A stretch of 64,000 nt of DNA. Source: Melanopsichium pennsylvanicum (taxonomy: Eukaryota > Basidiomycota > Ustilaginomycetes > Ustilaginales). The position numbers were made by a program, and so were the translations under genes. This document shows, piece after piece, positions 49,743 through 58,365 of the stretch (positions are counted from its first letter, which is position 1; the number at the start of each line of letters is the position of its first letter). Under the pieces are notes generated by a model. The model was not told the origin of the DNA and made no database searches. It was given only the letters and a program-made list of their open reading frames with translations. The stretch spans positions 62,001-126,000 of the forward strand of contig OAPG01000019.1 of NCBI GenBank assembly GCA_900208305.1, written 5' to 3'.

Positions 49743-52145
49743 ATGTCGGCCGACAGCACAACTTTTCGAAGTGCACCGGCACGCACCGCTTACCGTCTCC
49801 CCACGCTCTCTCCGGAGGCCAACAAGAACGTTCTATCCCTCCTTCGTTTGATCATCATATTCCTCATCGCAGGAGCCGCCATCTCCTCTCGTCTTTTCGC
49901 CGTGGTCCGTCACGAAAGTATTATTCACGAATTCGACCCTTGGTTCAACTTTCGGGCCACCAAAGTGCTCACAACCGATGGGTTCTATCGATTCTGGAAC
50001 TGGTTCGATGCCACCGCATGGTATCCTCTCGGACGTGCTGCCGGCGGTACAGCTTATCCCGGACTCATGGTCACTTCGGGAGCTATCTACAATTTGTTCC
50101 ACTCTCTCAACATCCCTGTTGATATCAGGAACATTTGCGTACTCCTTGCACCAGCCTTTTCAGGATTGACCGCTTGGGCAACCTACATGTTCACCGCAGC
50201 AATGAAGGACGATGCAGCAGGTCTACTTGCTGCTGTATTCATCGGTATCGCTCCCGGTTACATCTCAAGAAGTGTCGCAGGCTCGTACGACAACGAAGCC
50301 ATTGCCATCTTTTTGTTGATGATGACGTTTTACCTTTGGATCAAGGCTTTGAAGGATGGAAGTGCGCTGTGGGGTGTAGCTACTGCGCTGTTTTATTTCT
50401 ACATGGTAGCTGCATGGGGTGGTTATGTTTTCATCACCAACATGATCCCATTGCACGCACTCGTACTCATCCTCATGGGAAGATTCAGCAGCCGTCTCTA
50501 CGTCTCCTACTCTTCCTTCTACGCCCTTGGAACCCTGGCAAGTATGCAGGTTCCTTTCGTTGGATTCCAGCCCGTACGAACAAGCGAACACATGGCAGCA
50601 CTCGGCGTATTTGGCCTTCTTCAACTCGTAGCCTTTGTCGAACTCATTCGATCCCACGTACCTAGCAAACAGTTCAAGCTGCTCCTCGTCGGCTTTGTCA
50701 TCCTCGTCGCAACCCTTGCATTCGGCGCATTGATCGCCTTGACCTACGCAGGTTACGTCGCTCCTTGGACCGGTCGTTTCTACTCTCTCTGGGACACGGC
50801 TTATGCCAAAAAGCACATTCCTATCATCGCTTCCGTCTCGGAACATCAACCTCCTGCATGGCCCGCGTTCTTTTTCGATCTCGAAATGCTCATCTTCTTG
50901 TTCCCAGTGGGCATCTTCCTGCTGTTCAAGGAGTTGAGGGATGAACACGTGTTTGTCATCATCTATGCGGTCATGGCGAGTTACTTTGCAGGAGTCATGG
51001 TTAGGTTGATGCTGACGCTCACTCCCGTGGTGTGTGTGAGTGCGGCGATTGCGATGAGCACCTTACTTCAGACGTACCTCGATCCAAAGGAGCCCACTCC
51101 TCTTGTTGCTTCTGGTGCAAACCCTGATTCGGATGGTGACGGTCAAGGTGTTACCAAGAATACTCGTTCCCGAAAAGGTGCCGTTGCAGCAATGGTCGAA
51201 ACAACCGCAGCGACAACTACAGGATCTTCGGATTCCGAGCTTTCGAGACCGACCTCACCGCAGTTCAGCGCCAAACACTTTTCGTCGTCTTGGTTCGGAA
51301 TCTTTGGTTTGGACAGTCGCTTCTTTGTCACCATTTATTCACTTCTTCTCCTTTTGGTGTTTGTCCTGCACTGTACGTTTGTCACGTCAACTGCATACTC
51401 GTCTCCATCCGTGGTGCTCGCATCACGCAATGCGGACGGATCTCAACACATCATTGATGATTTCCGAGAAGCATACTACTGGCTCAGATCCAACACTCCG
51501 TCTGACGCCAAGGTCATGTCATGGTGGGATTACGGCTATCAAATTAGCGGTATGGCAGACCGTCCTACTCTGGTGGATAACAATACTTGGAACAATACCC
51601 ACATCGCTACGGTTGGAAAAGCAATGTGTTCGCCTGAAGAAAAATCGTACCCGATCCTTCGTCAGCATGATGTTGACTATGTGCTCATCATTTTCGGTGG
51701 ATTGTTGGGTTTCTCCGGTGACGATATCAACAAGTATCTATGGATGATTCGTATTGCACAGGGAGTATGGCCTGATGAGGTGAAGGAGGCGGATTATTTC
51801 ACCGCTAGGGGAGAATACAAGGTGGATGATGGAGCTAGTAAAGCCATGAAGCAAAGTTTGATGTACAAGATGAGCTACCATCGTTTCAACGATCTTTTTG
51901 GTGGTAGACCAGGTATGGACAGGGTGAGGCAGAGTCAAGGACCAACAAAGAGTCCGGAGTTGGATTATTTGGATGAAGCGTTTACGAGTGAAAACTGGAT
52001 CGTGAGGATTTATCAGGTAAAAAAACCCGATGCTTTGGGTAGGGATTTACCAGGTGTCAAAGGTTTCGATGGTGGAAAGAGGAGAAAGAGGGCAGTGGGT
52101 CTTCCACCTGTTGCTGTTGCATCTGCGGCGGGTAGGAAGAAGTAA
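49743..52145 (+). CDS. STT3: Oligosaccharyltransferase catalytic subunit Stt3
   Basis: Stt3 transfers the lipid-linked oligosaccharide to Asn-X-Ser/Thr in the ER lumen. The 800-residue multi-spanning product has the family motifs in order: DPWFNFR with the first acidic motif (about residue 65), SYDNEA (about 182), the SVSEHQPP motif of external loop 5 (about 363), and the WWDYGYQ catalytic/acceptor-binding motif (about 594). About eleven to thirteen membrane segments precede the lumenal domain. A Ser/Thr/Asp-rich insert (about 445-505) is lineage-specific. The ATG at 49743 (MSADSTTFRSAPARTAYRLP) is the first plausible start after a pyrimidine/CAA-rich leader. Confidence 0.95.
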   Translation: MSADSTTFRSAPARTAYRLPTLSPEANKNVLSLLRLIIIFLIAGAAISSRLFAVVRHESIIHEFDPWFNFRATKVLTTDGFYRFWNWFDATAWYPLGRAAGGTAYPGLMVTSGAIYNLFHSLNIPVDIRNICVLLAPAFSGLTAWATYMFTAAMKDDAAGLLAAVFIGIAPGYISRSVAGSYDNEAIAIFLLMMTFYLWIKALKDGSALWGVATALFYFYMVAAWGGYVFITNMIPLHALVLILMGRFSSRLYVSYSSFYALGTLASMQVPFVGFQPVRTSEHMAALGVFGLLQLVAFVELIRSHVPSKQFKLLLVGFVILVATLAFGALIALTYAGYVAPWTGRFYSLWDTAYAKKHIPIIASVSEHQPPAWPAFFFDLEMLIFLFPVGIFLLFKELRDEHVFVIIYAVMASYFAGVMVRLMLTLTPVVCVSAAIAMSTLLQTYLDPKEPTPLVASGANPDSDGDGQGVTKNTRSRKGAVAAMVETTAATTTGSSDSELSRPTSPQFSAKHFSSSWFGIFGLDSRFFVTIYSLLLLLVFVLHCTFVTSTAYSSPSVVLASRNADGSQHIIDDFREAYYWLRSNTPSDAKVMSWWDYGYQISGMADRPTLVDNNTWNNTHIATVGKAMCSPEEKSYPILRQHDVDYVLIIFGGLLGFSGDDINKYLWMIRIAQGVWPDEVKEADYFTARGEYKVDDGASKAMKQSLMYKMSYHRFNDLFGGRPGMDRVRQSQGPTKSPELDYLDEAFTSENWIVRIYQVKKPDALGRDLPGVKGFDGGKRRKRAVGLPPVAVASAAGRKK

Positions 52146-53040
52146 ACAAAAGGAAAAATAGAAGTGCCAAGTAAATAAAAGAAGAATCATTTCCCTATAA
52201 AGCAAATCGCTTGGAACAGTCCTCCTCTTTAACTACCAAAATTAAAATTCAATAAGATTCAGATTCGATGCAGCGTTTTGGTGACGCGTCGTTACACATC
52301 GACAAAAATTGGGTTACCGAGCAACGCCCAATCAAGATCGAATGGTTGGCGTCCCCCTTTCTTTTTCTTTTCTTCTTTGTTTTTTTCTTCCTCCGCTTTC
52401 TGTTCTGTTCGAATGTATTAATGAGTGGCCAACTTTTCCGCCTGACGGATGCGGCATCAACTGAAGCCTGTCCCTCAATTCTTTGATATACTGTAATGTA
52501 ATTTACTGTAGATGCAATCGGGGAAAGAGGGATGGATTCTACCTTCGGTTGGGTTCTCCGCATTGTTCTTTCTTCTTGAAGAAACGAAAAAAAAATAAAA
52601 GGCTAGAACGACAAACCCCTTCCCTCTCCCTGTCACTATACGTGTTTAATTTCGATTTCCGACCAATTGCTTCGCTTCGCATTTTATTGCGAATTCTGGT
52701 ATGGGAGGATCAATATTTCTGATTTTTTTTTTGACTGGTTGAGAGGGTGTAGGATTTTGGGCTTGAACGCTTCTCAGGGACAACATCACCATTTTAATAT
52801 AACATTACAGTATATGTCAGTATAGGTTCAGGGAGTCTTTCGCTTTTCGCCTTTTCTTCCTTTCCTCTTAGCATTAGCTGGAATGGGAAAAAAGGGAAGA
52901 GGAAGGATCCCACTTCCTCTATGTCTGAGTACTGTTGGAAAAATTGGTCTTGTCTTCGTTCGATAGAGCCACATTCATACGGTACCATTCATTCTTTCTC
53001 CTACATCTTCACATTACGTTACTTCATTTAATCACATTGC
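52146..53040. other. Boundary stretch between conserved block and accessory region
   Basis: No gene is seen. It is A/T-rich and contains three TACTGTA/TACAGTA heptamers (52489, 52504, 52806). From here rightward, gene density and conservation drop. Confidence 0.5.
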
Positions 53041-53572
53041 ATAGCGTATCAAACAGTCGAAGGCGTCTTATGTACGGAACAGTAAACCTCGGTTCGGTCT
53101 CACCCCATCGTTTCATCTTGCCAACGTCGTATCTGTGCCTCATAGCGAGCATCCTTTGCAACATATGCAGCTCATCCAATCCTTCCCAGTTTTGCGATCC
53201 ACTTGAGCAAATCCAATGGGTCTTGAACCCGATCCATCCGCAGGTGTGAAACAATGCTTTTGATCTGCCACTCCCTTCTCGCATCACCCTATCGTCGCAA
53301 GATATTCGTGCGAGAGAATGGTCGAAAATGTCAACTGATGGGAAAGTTCTGCAGTTTCTCGGCAAAGGCGAATCATATCGCTGGCAAAAGAAACAAACGT
53401 CGTTGGATACACGGCTTCGCAAATTTCTACAAACGTGCACAAGATCGATAAAAGCTTTGGAACCAAAGTTGGGACGATCCTCATGCGATCGACTTGGATC
53501 GTGTCTCGAGCCTCTTCCAAATGTTTGGTAATCCTCAAACGAGCTTGAATGACGTCCAAGGTGCACAGACAC

Positions 53573-53619
<47 letters not shown>

Positions 53620-53640
53620 AGACAATGGCGTGAATCTCAA
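53041..53640 (-). pseudogene. Decayed gene of unknown family
   Basis: On the minus strand a protein-like frame runs from about 53575 to the TGA at 53284-53286, rich in helical segments (for example ARLRITKHLEEARDTIQV, VPKLLSILCTFVEICEAV, HQLTFSTILSHEYLATIG). Directly after that stop, the frame displaced by one base continues with equally protein-like sequence (REWQIKSIVSHLRMDRVQ, PLDLLKWIAKLGRIG), is broken once more by a TGA, and goes on to about 53050 (YEAQIRRWQDE). One frameshift plus one in-frame stop suggest a dead gene. A sequencing error could explain the frameshift but not both lesions easily. The 5' end runs into an AG microsatellite. I do not recognise the family. Confidence 0.5.
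53581..53616. repeat. AG microsatellite (about 18 units)
   Basis: A pure AG run sits at the 5' side of the decayed gene. Together with the (AG)73 and (GA)15 runs elsewhere, it shows AG expansion is common in this genome. Confidence 0.9.
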
Positions 53641-53827
53641 CTGATATGTTCTATGCTCGCAACATTCTCTTAAGAAGCTTATAGCTCAAAGGCTTGACTA
53701 CGCAAAATTTGAGTATAGATTGAGAGAGGTATGAGAGTTAAGCGGGTGATACAAAACGAGCGAACTCGATAGTAAGGATGTGAAGATGGCGCGCCTTGAA
53801 AATGGCTAATGCATCTTAAGCGCTGCG

Positions 53828-54481
53828 TCAGAACTTATAGGCATACTCGGCTAGTTCCGCTCTTGAGAGAACGTGTCCAACCTCGAATGAAAGTTTAGGC
53901 TTGCTTTTATTCGGACGAGGAAGTTTTATTTTGGAACTTCCTGGGCGAGAAATCTCGAAATTTGTTGGAAGAGCATGCTCTATACCTGGCGCATTCGATA
54001 CCTTAAGATACCCATGAAGTAATACATTCACCTCGTCTTTTTTCGTGCTTGGACCCGCTGAGAAGACTAAAAATGTCTTCTCGCCCGGACCGTCCTTGAT
54101 GCGGTTGGGTACAATCGGGAGGGCAACTGTGGCGGCCACCGGGACATTCATGTGACCAAGCTGGACAAAAGGCTGCTTCCGACCGAGATTGATGTAAGAT
54201 CGCTGATGGATATCAGTGTTCAGGAACGCACTCTGGAATTCATGATCTTCCATAAGTTCGTTAAAAAGTGCGATGCTTTGGACTTGAGCAGTTTCAAATC
54301 TAGGGATTTGATGACGCCCGGGATGCCCATTAAAAGCGAGAACACTATGCAGAGAGGCAGCGAGACTGTCCAGATTGTGAGCAGGGTCGCGGAAGACTTG
54401 ATAATGATGAGCATACACGCTAGAAATGCCACTGAAGGACAAGAGTACCAAAGAAGGCAGAAGAGCGGCGAAGGACTGCAT
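53828..54481 (-). CDS. Secreted family protein E1 (candidate effector) with basic insert
   Basis: This 217-residue product starts MQSFAALLPSLVLLSFSGIS, a clear signal peptide, with likely cleavage after SSVYA. The mature part has no cysteine. Family segments shared with E3 are LDSLAASLHSVLAFNGH, IPRFETAQVQSIALFNEL, RSYINLGR, KTFLVFSAGPS, LLHGYLKVSNAPGIEHALPT and a final FEVGHVLSRAELAEYAY. Compared with E3 it carries an insertion of about 20 residues, Lys/Pro-rich (KIKLPRPNKSKPK), before the last segment, which could be a nuclear-localisation-type patch. E1 is the most downstream member of a same-strand array, and its 5' and 3' flanks are similar to those of E3. A role as plant-targeted effector is inferred from secretion, clustering and the smut context; no enzymatic motif is seen. 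Confidence 0.85.
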   Translation of the reverse strand: MQSFAALLPSLVLLSFSGISSVYAHHYQVFRDPAHNLDSLAASLHSVLAFNGHPGRHQIPRFETAQVQSIALFNELMEDHEFQSAFLNTDIHQRSYINLGRKQPFVQLGHMNVPVAATVALPIVPNRIKDGPGEKTFLVFSAGPSTKKDEVNVLLHGYLKVSNAPGIEHALPTNFEISRPGSSKIKLPRPNKSKPKLSFEVGHVLSRAELAEYAYKF

Positions 54482-54910
54482 GGCAGAAAGGGTGCGGCAA
54501 AGGGAGGATATGAAAATTGTACGAGATGAATGAAGGAGGGATGCAAAATGCTTGAACGAGTCGCTGCTTTTATCCGTTTCTGCAAAAAACAGTGTCTCCT
54601 CATACGTGCGTGGCCCGTTTCAGCCAATAATCGTCAGCCATCGTGTGCTCAGCGGATAATAACAGGGACTATGAAGCGTGCGGCAGGAAAAGTACAAGTT
54701 TCCCACGGTGTGAGAAGTGCAAATGCCCACGAACAGTCAGCCCGAAACCTTCGGTGTTGATGTGCGGCGATACGACTAGTAAGAAGCTAAGGCTTGCAGG
54801 CTCGAGTTCGCAAAAGTTTATGAATTGAGATGAGACGAGTGATTGAGACTAATAATGAGGAACGTGAATCGAGTACACTCGACAAGAAAGATGGGCTGCC
54901 TTGCAAGTTG
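54482..54910 (-). repeat. E1-type upstream block plus E2 3' flank (copy a)
   Basis: This spacer is similar along its length to the spacer at 56840-57275 and, in its middle part, to the orphan block at about 55832-56178. Shared landmarks are TTTCCCAC, CCCACGAACAGTCAGCC, GTTGATGTG(C/A)GGCGA-like sequence, AAGAAGCTAAG and GAGTACA(C/T)TC. It should contain the E1 promoter. Confidence 0.8.
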
Positions 54911-55501
54911 CTATGCTCCGTTAACCCCATAGACATGTTCGACTAGCTCATCCTTTGTATAAATTTTTCCGTACTGGTCTTGACCTTCAAGTTTGACCCT
55001 GGTTGGAATGTGATCGCCGATGCTAGGGACCCGCGTTGCCTTTACTGCCCCATAGGTTCGGAAGTTCATCTGTGCACCTCTTGTCATCGGGAAAGCCGCC
55101 ATGATTGCAAAAGTCTGTTCGTCCTGACCATCTTGGATGCGCTGGTCTTTAAGCGGGAAGGCAAATACAGCGGACTTGTCAAAGGCCGGATGCTGGACCG
55201 GACCGAGATGGATGAAACTTCGTGCATTGTCGTCGGTATTCATAAATAGCTGCGTAATTTGTGTGTGATCGATGGGCAACTGATCAACTGGCATATGTTG
55301 GGTTTGAGCATTCGCGAACGCACTAAATTGAGGATGTCCCTCATGTCTAAGAATGTCGCCCAGAGCGGCACTAAAAAAATTCATGGTATCGACATCGTAA
55401 ATGGTCTTGTAGAAGGCAAACGCAAGAGCTGAAACGCTAGAATGGATACCACTGATGGATAGGAGTGCCAAAGCAGGCAGAAGAGCGGTGAGGAATTGCA
55501 T
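54911..55501 (-). CDS. Secreted family protein E2 (candidate effector)
   Basis: The 196-residue product starts MQFLTALLPALALLSISGIH (signal peptide, likely cut after SSVSA). The mature part lacks cysteine. The family core is recognisable though diverged from E1/E3: RSFIHLGPV, SAVFAFPLKDQRIQDG, QTFAIMAAFPMTRG, YGAVKATRVPSIGDHIPTR and a final KIYTKDELVEHVYG. Its upstream region (55502-55831) recurs upstream of the relic at 57.3 kb, and its 3' end recurs in that relic. The function is unknown; it is inferred to be a secreted effector. Confidence 0.85.
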   Translation of the reverse strand: MQFLTALLPALALLSISGIHSSVSALAFAFYKTIYDVDTMNFFSAALGDILRHEGHPQFSAFANAQTQHMPVDQLPIDHTQITQLFMNTDDNARSFIHLGPVQHPAFDKSAVFAFPLKDQRIQDGQDEQTFAIMAAFPMTRGAQMNFRTYGAVKATRVPSIGDHIPTRVKLEGQDQYGKIYTKDELVEHVYGVNGA

Positions 55502-55831
55502 TGCAGAAAGGATGTGGCAGAGGGAGGATATGGAAGATGAATGAGGTGAACAAAGGAGCGATGCAAAATTCTCAAAACGGGTCGCTGTGTTTCTCAGTTT
55601 CTACAACGTGAAATGCCTCCTCATACGCATGTAGCTTTTTCAGCACACCACATCAATCTTAAGCAATCTTTCTTGAAGGTGCTCGGCGGATCAGACCTGT
55701 GGGTGTGAGAAATGCAAGGTCCCACGGACAATACATCAACCCCAGCTCATCACTTTCGACGTTCAAATGCAGTGATATGCTGAGCGTGAATTTCTTTGCG
55801 AGCATTGACTTCACTGCCGCGGAGTAATTAA
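55502..55831 (-). repeat. E2-type upstream block (copy a)
   Basis: This block is similar to 57358-57680, including GTGGCAGAGGGAGGA, CCTCCTCATACGCAT, TTTCAGCACACCA, AAGGTCCCACGGACA and CATTGCCGCGGAGTA-like sequence. It presumably holds the E2 promoter. Confidence 0.8.
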
Positions 55832-56178
55832 AATGCTCGAATAAGTAGCTGCTTTTATTCGTTTCTGCAACAGACAGTATCTCTTCATACGTACGTGGCC
55901 CATTTCAGCCGACAATCGTCAGCCATCGTTCTCAAATGTGCTCAGCGGATCATAACAGTGGACATAAAACGTGCGGAAGGAGAAGTACAAGTTTCCCACG
56001 AGGAAGTGCAAATTCCCACGAACAGTCAGCCAAAAACCTTTGGTGTTGATGTGCAGCGATACGATTAAATCTTGCAAGAAGCTAAGATTTGCCGGCTCGA
56101 CTTCGCAAAAATTTATGAATTGAGATAATGCGAGTGATATGAGACTAATAGCGAGTAATGTAAACCGAGTACATTCTT
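55832..56178 (-). repeat. Orphan copy of the E1/E3-type promoter block
   Basis: This segment matches the region upstream of E1 (about 54548-54885) and of E3 but has no gene downstream of it. In the expected position the sequence passes directly into the E2-type block. It looks like the leftover promoter of a deleted E1/E3-like gene. Confidence 0.7.
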
Positions 56179-56224
56179 AAGGAAAGACGTGAAGATGGCG
56201 CGCCTTCCAATTGGCTAATGCGTC

Positions 56225-56839
56225 TCAGTTACTCCGTCCGAAGTTATCGGCATACTGGGCCAATTCCCATTTTGTCAGGACGTTTCCAATCTCGAACGGA
56301 GGTTGAGTTCCGATTCTTGTTGGAAGAGTGGTTTCGATGCCTGGTGCATTCGATATCTTCACATACCCATGAGGGAAGAGGTTAACCACGCCCTTTACTC
56401 CGCTTGGACCAGCCGAGAGGACTAGAAAAGTTGTCTCGCCCGGACGGGCCGCGATGTGGTCGGGCCCAATGGGAACGGCGACTGTGGTGGCCACCGGGAA
56501 TGCTGTGCCAGGAAAATTGACGACGTTGCGCGTCCGACCGAGATTGATGAAAGATCGATGATGGAAACCAGTGTCCATGATCAGACTCTTGGTTTGATCA
56601 GCGTCCAAAAGTTCGTGAAAAAGTGCGGTGCTTTGGACTTGAGCGTTTTCAAATCTAGGGATTTGCTGACGCCCGGTATGCCCCTCAAAAGCAAAAACGC
56701 CTCGCAGAGAAGCAGCGAGACTGTCCAGGTCGTGAACGGGGCTGTCGAAGGCTAGGAAATGCACAGCAAACACGCTAGAAAAGATACAACTGAAGGATAG
56801 GAGTGCCAAAGAAGGCAGAAGAGCGGTGAGGAATAGCAT
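56225..56839 (-). CDS. Secreted family protein E3 (candidate effector), paralogue of E1
   Basis: The ATG at 56839 gives 204 residues starting MLFLTALLPSLALLSFSCIF, with likely cleavage after SSVFA. The only cysteine is inside the signal peptide. It is the closest paralogue of E1, with LDSLAASLRGVFAFEGH, IPRFENAQVQSTALFHEL, RSFINLGRTRN, TTFLVLSAGPSG, PHGYVKISNAPGIETTLPT and FEIGNVLTKWELAQYADNF, but it lacks the basic insert of E1. The frame extends upstream to 56914, but that part is promoter-like in the paralogues. Sequence after the stop (GTGAAGATGGCGCGCCTT) is shared with E1. Confidence 0.85.
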   Translation of the reverse strand: MLFLTALLPSLALLSFSCIFSSVFAVHFLAFDSPVHDLDSLAASLRGVFAFEGHTGRQQIPRFENAQVQSTALFHELLDADQTKSLIMDTGFHHRSFINLGRTRNVVNFPGTAFPVATTVAVPIGPDHIAARPGETTFLVLSAGPSGVKGVVNLFPHGYVKISNAPGIETTLPTRIGTQPPFEIGNVLTKWELAQYADNFGRSN

Positions 56840-57275
56840 GGCAGAAAGGATGTGGTAGAGGGAGGATATGGAAGATGAATAAGGTGAACAAAGGAGGGAT
56901 GCAGAATTCTCCAAATACGTCGCTTCTTTTCTACAACGAGAAATGCCTCCTCATACGCATACAGCATTTTAAGCACACCAGATCAATTATGAGCCACCTT
57001 TCTTGTCGGTGCTCAGCAGATCAAACTAGTGAATATGAAGCGTGCGGAAGGAGGAGTGCGAGTTTCCCACCGTGTGAGAAGTGCAAATTCCCACGAACAG
57101 TCAGCCCGAAACCTTAGGTGTTGATGTGCGGCGACACGACTAGTAAGAAGCTAAGGCTTGCAGGCTCGACTTCGAAAAAGTTTATGAGTTGAGATGTGAC
57201 GAGTGATGTGAGACCAAAAGCGAGGAACGTAAATCGAGTACACTCGACAAGAAAGATGGGCTGCCTTGCAAGTTG
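56840..57275 (-). repeat. E1-type upstream block (copy c) plus 3' flank of the relic
   Basis: This spacer is collinear with 54482-54910: the E3 promoter corresponds to the E1 promoter, and the right end matches the E2 3' flank (CGACAAGAAAGATGGGCTGC). It shows that E3 plus the relic derive from the same two-gene unit as E1 plus E2. Confidence 0.8.
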
Positions 57276-57349
57276 CTATACTCCGTTAACCCCATAGACA
57301 TGTTCGACTAGCTCATCCTTTATATAAATTTTTCCGTACTGGTCTTGAC
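57276..57349 (-). pseudogene. Deletion relic of an E2 copy
   Basis: These 74 bases match the last 24 or so codons of E2, including the stop codon at 57276-57278. Similarity then jumps to the start of the E2 gene and its promoter block, so about nine tenths of the coding sequence is gone. In E2 the heptamer GGTCTTG occurs at 54976 and 55403, near the left break and close to the right break, so deletion between short direct repeats is a plausible mechanism. No functional product is expected. Confidence 0.85.
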
Positions 57350-57357
57350 AAACGCAA

Positions 57358-57789
57358 AGGTGGTGGCAGAGGGAGGAAATGAAATGTAGGAGGTGAATGA
57401 AGGAGGAATGCAAGATTCTCTGAATAGGTCTCTGTTTTTCTCCTACTATACAACAATCAATGCCTCCTCATACGCATACAACATTTTCAGCACACCATAT
57501 CAATCATGAGCCATCTTTCTTGCAGGTGCTATGCGGATCAAACCAGTGGACGTGAGAGACGCAAGGTCCCACGGACAGTACACCAACGCCAGCTCATCAT
57601 CTTCGGCGTTCAAGTGCAGTGATATGCTGAGCATGAATTTTGGCGAGCATTGACTTCATTGCCGCGGAGTAGTTTGGACGAAAGGGGTATTTGTACCGTA
57701 CAAACTGCTTCAAGATATCGCCGTCAGATCTTGAGTGTACCGCGCTGCGGGTCGTATCATGTGTGACGCAAACCCCACCACTGCCTAAG
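57358..57789 (-). repeat. E2-type upstream block (copy b), now without a gene
   Basis: This matches 55502-55831 and thus is the promoter of the deleted E2 copy. Its distal part (about 57690-57780) also resembles sequence upstream of E4 at about 58700-58800 (ATATCG, GTCAGATC/CTCAGATC, GGGTCGTATC). Confidence 0.75.
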
Positions 57790-58365
57790 CTAGGCATTGA
57801 CCAATCTGACAAGCTCATTTTTTGAAATGACGTCTCCTACGTTGAAAACATCTCTGTCTAGACGGAAATTTCTTGCTGGAAGACCGGCTTGGATGCCATG
57901 GACGCCCTTTGCCTTTACGTAGCCATGTATATGGATAGGTACATTTCGTGTCCTTCCGCGAGGAGCCGATATAATCGCAAAAGTTAACTCATCCGCCGCA
58001 TCCCGGATGTTGTGCGGGTGTCGAGGTGGGTAGGCAACTACAATGTGGCTTCTAGCATAGTATACCTGCGGATCGAGATAAATGAAAGTTCGCGAATCGT
58101 CCTCCGTTGCCTGAAAAAGTTGCACAAACTCGTGTTGCCTAATAGGACGTGAATTCGTTGCAATATTTCGGATATTAGCTTCTGGAAATCTTTGGATTTG
58201 AAGAGTGTTCGGTGCTCTAAGAGCGTTCTGCAGGGAGTTACGAAGATGCGGCAAGTTGTGAACGGGAGAGTCAAAGAATTCGAATTGAGCAGCGAAAACA
58301 TTGGAAAAGATATCACTGAAGGATAAGAGTGCCAAAGAAGGCAGGAGGGCTGTTATGAATCGCAT
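57790..58365 (-). CDS. Secreted family protein E4 (candidate effector)
   Basis: The ATG at 58365 gives 191 residues starting MRFITALLPSLALLSFSDIF, nearly identical in this part to E3, with likely cleavage after SNVFA. There is no cysteine. The mature part is more diverged: FPEANIRNIATNSRPIRQHE, RTFIYLDPQVYYARSHIVVA, LTFAIISAPRG, HIHGYVKAKGVHGIQAGLPA and FNVGDVISKNELVRLVNA still line up with the E1-E3 pattern. The frame is open back to 58677, but the signal-peptide ATG is the obvious start. Confidence 0.83.
   Translation of the reverse strand: MRFITALLPSLALLSFSDIFSNVFAAQFEFFDSPVHNLPHLRNSLQNALRAPNTLQIQRFPEANIRNIATNSRPIRQHEFVQLFQATEDDSRTFIYLDPQVYYARSHIVVAYPPRHPHNIRDAADELTFAIISAPRGRTRNVPIHIHGYVKAKGVHGIQAGLPARNFRLDRDVFNVGDVISKNELVRLVNA

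Noticed and set aside
50265..50948. Minus-strand 227-codon open frame.
   Set aside because: It is antisense to the STT3 membrane region, Glu/Asp/Cys-rich by complement only, with no start context or family match.
53254..53451. Plus-strand basic open frame opposite the decayed gene.
   Set aside because: It is explained as the complement of the minus-strand protein-like sequence.
53577..53620. Short-period repeats considered as a possible CRISPR or satellite array.
   Set aside because: It is a simple AG dinucleotide run without spacers. CRISPR arrays are not expected in a fungal nuclear genome.
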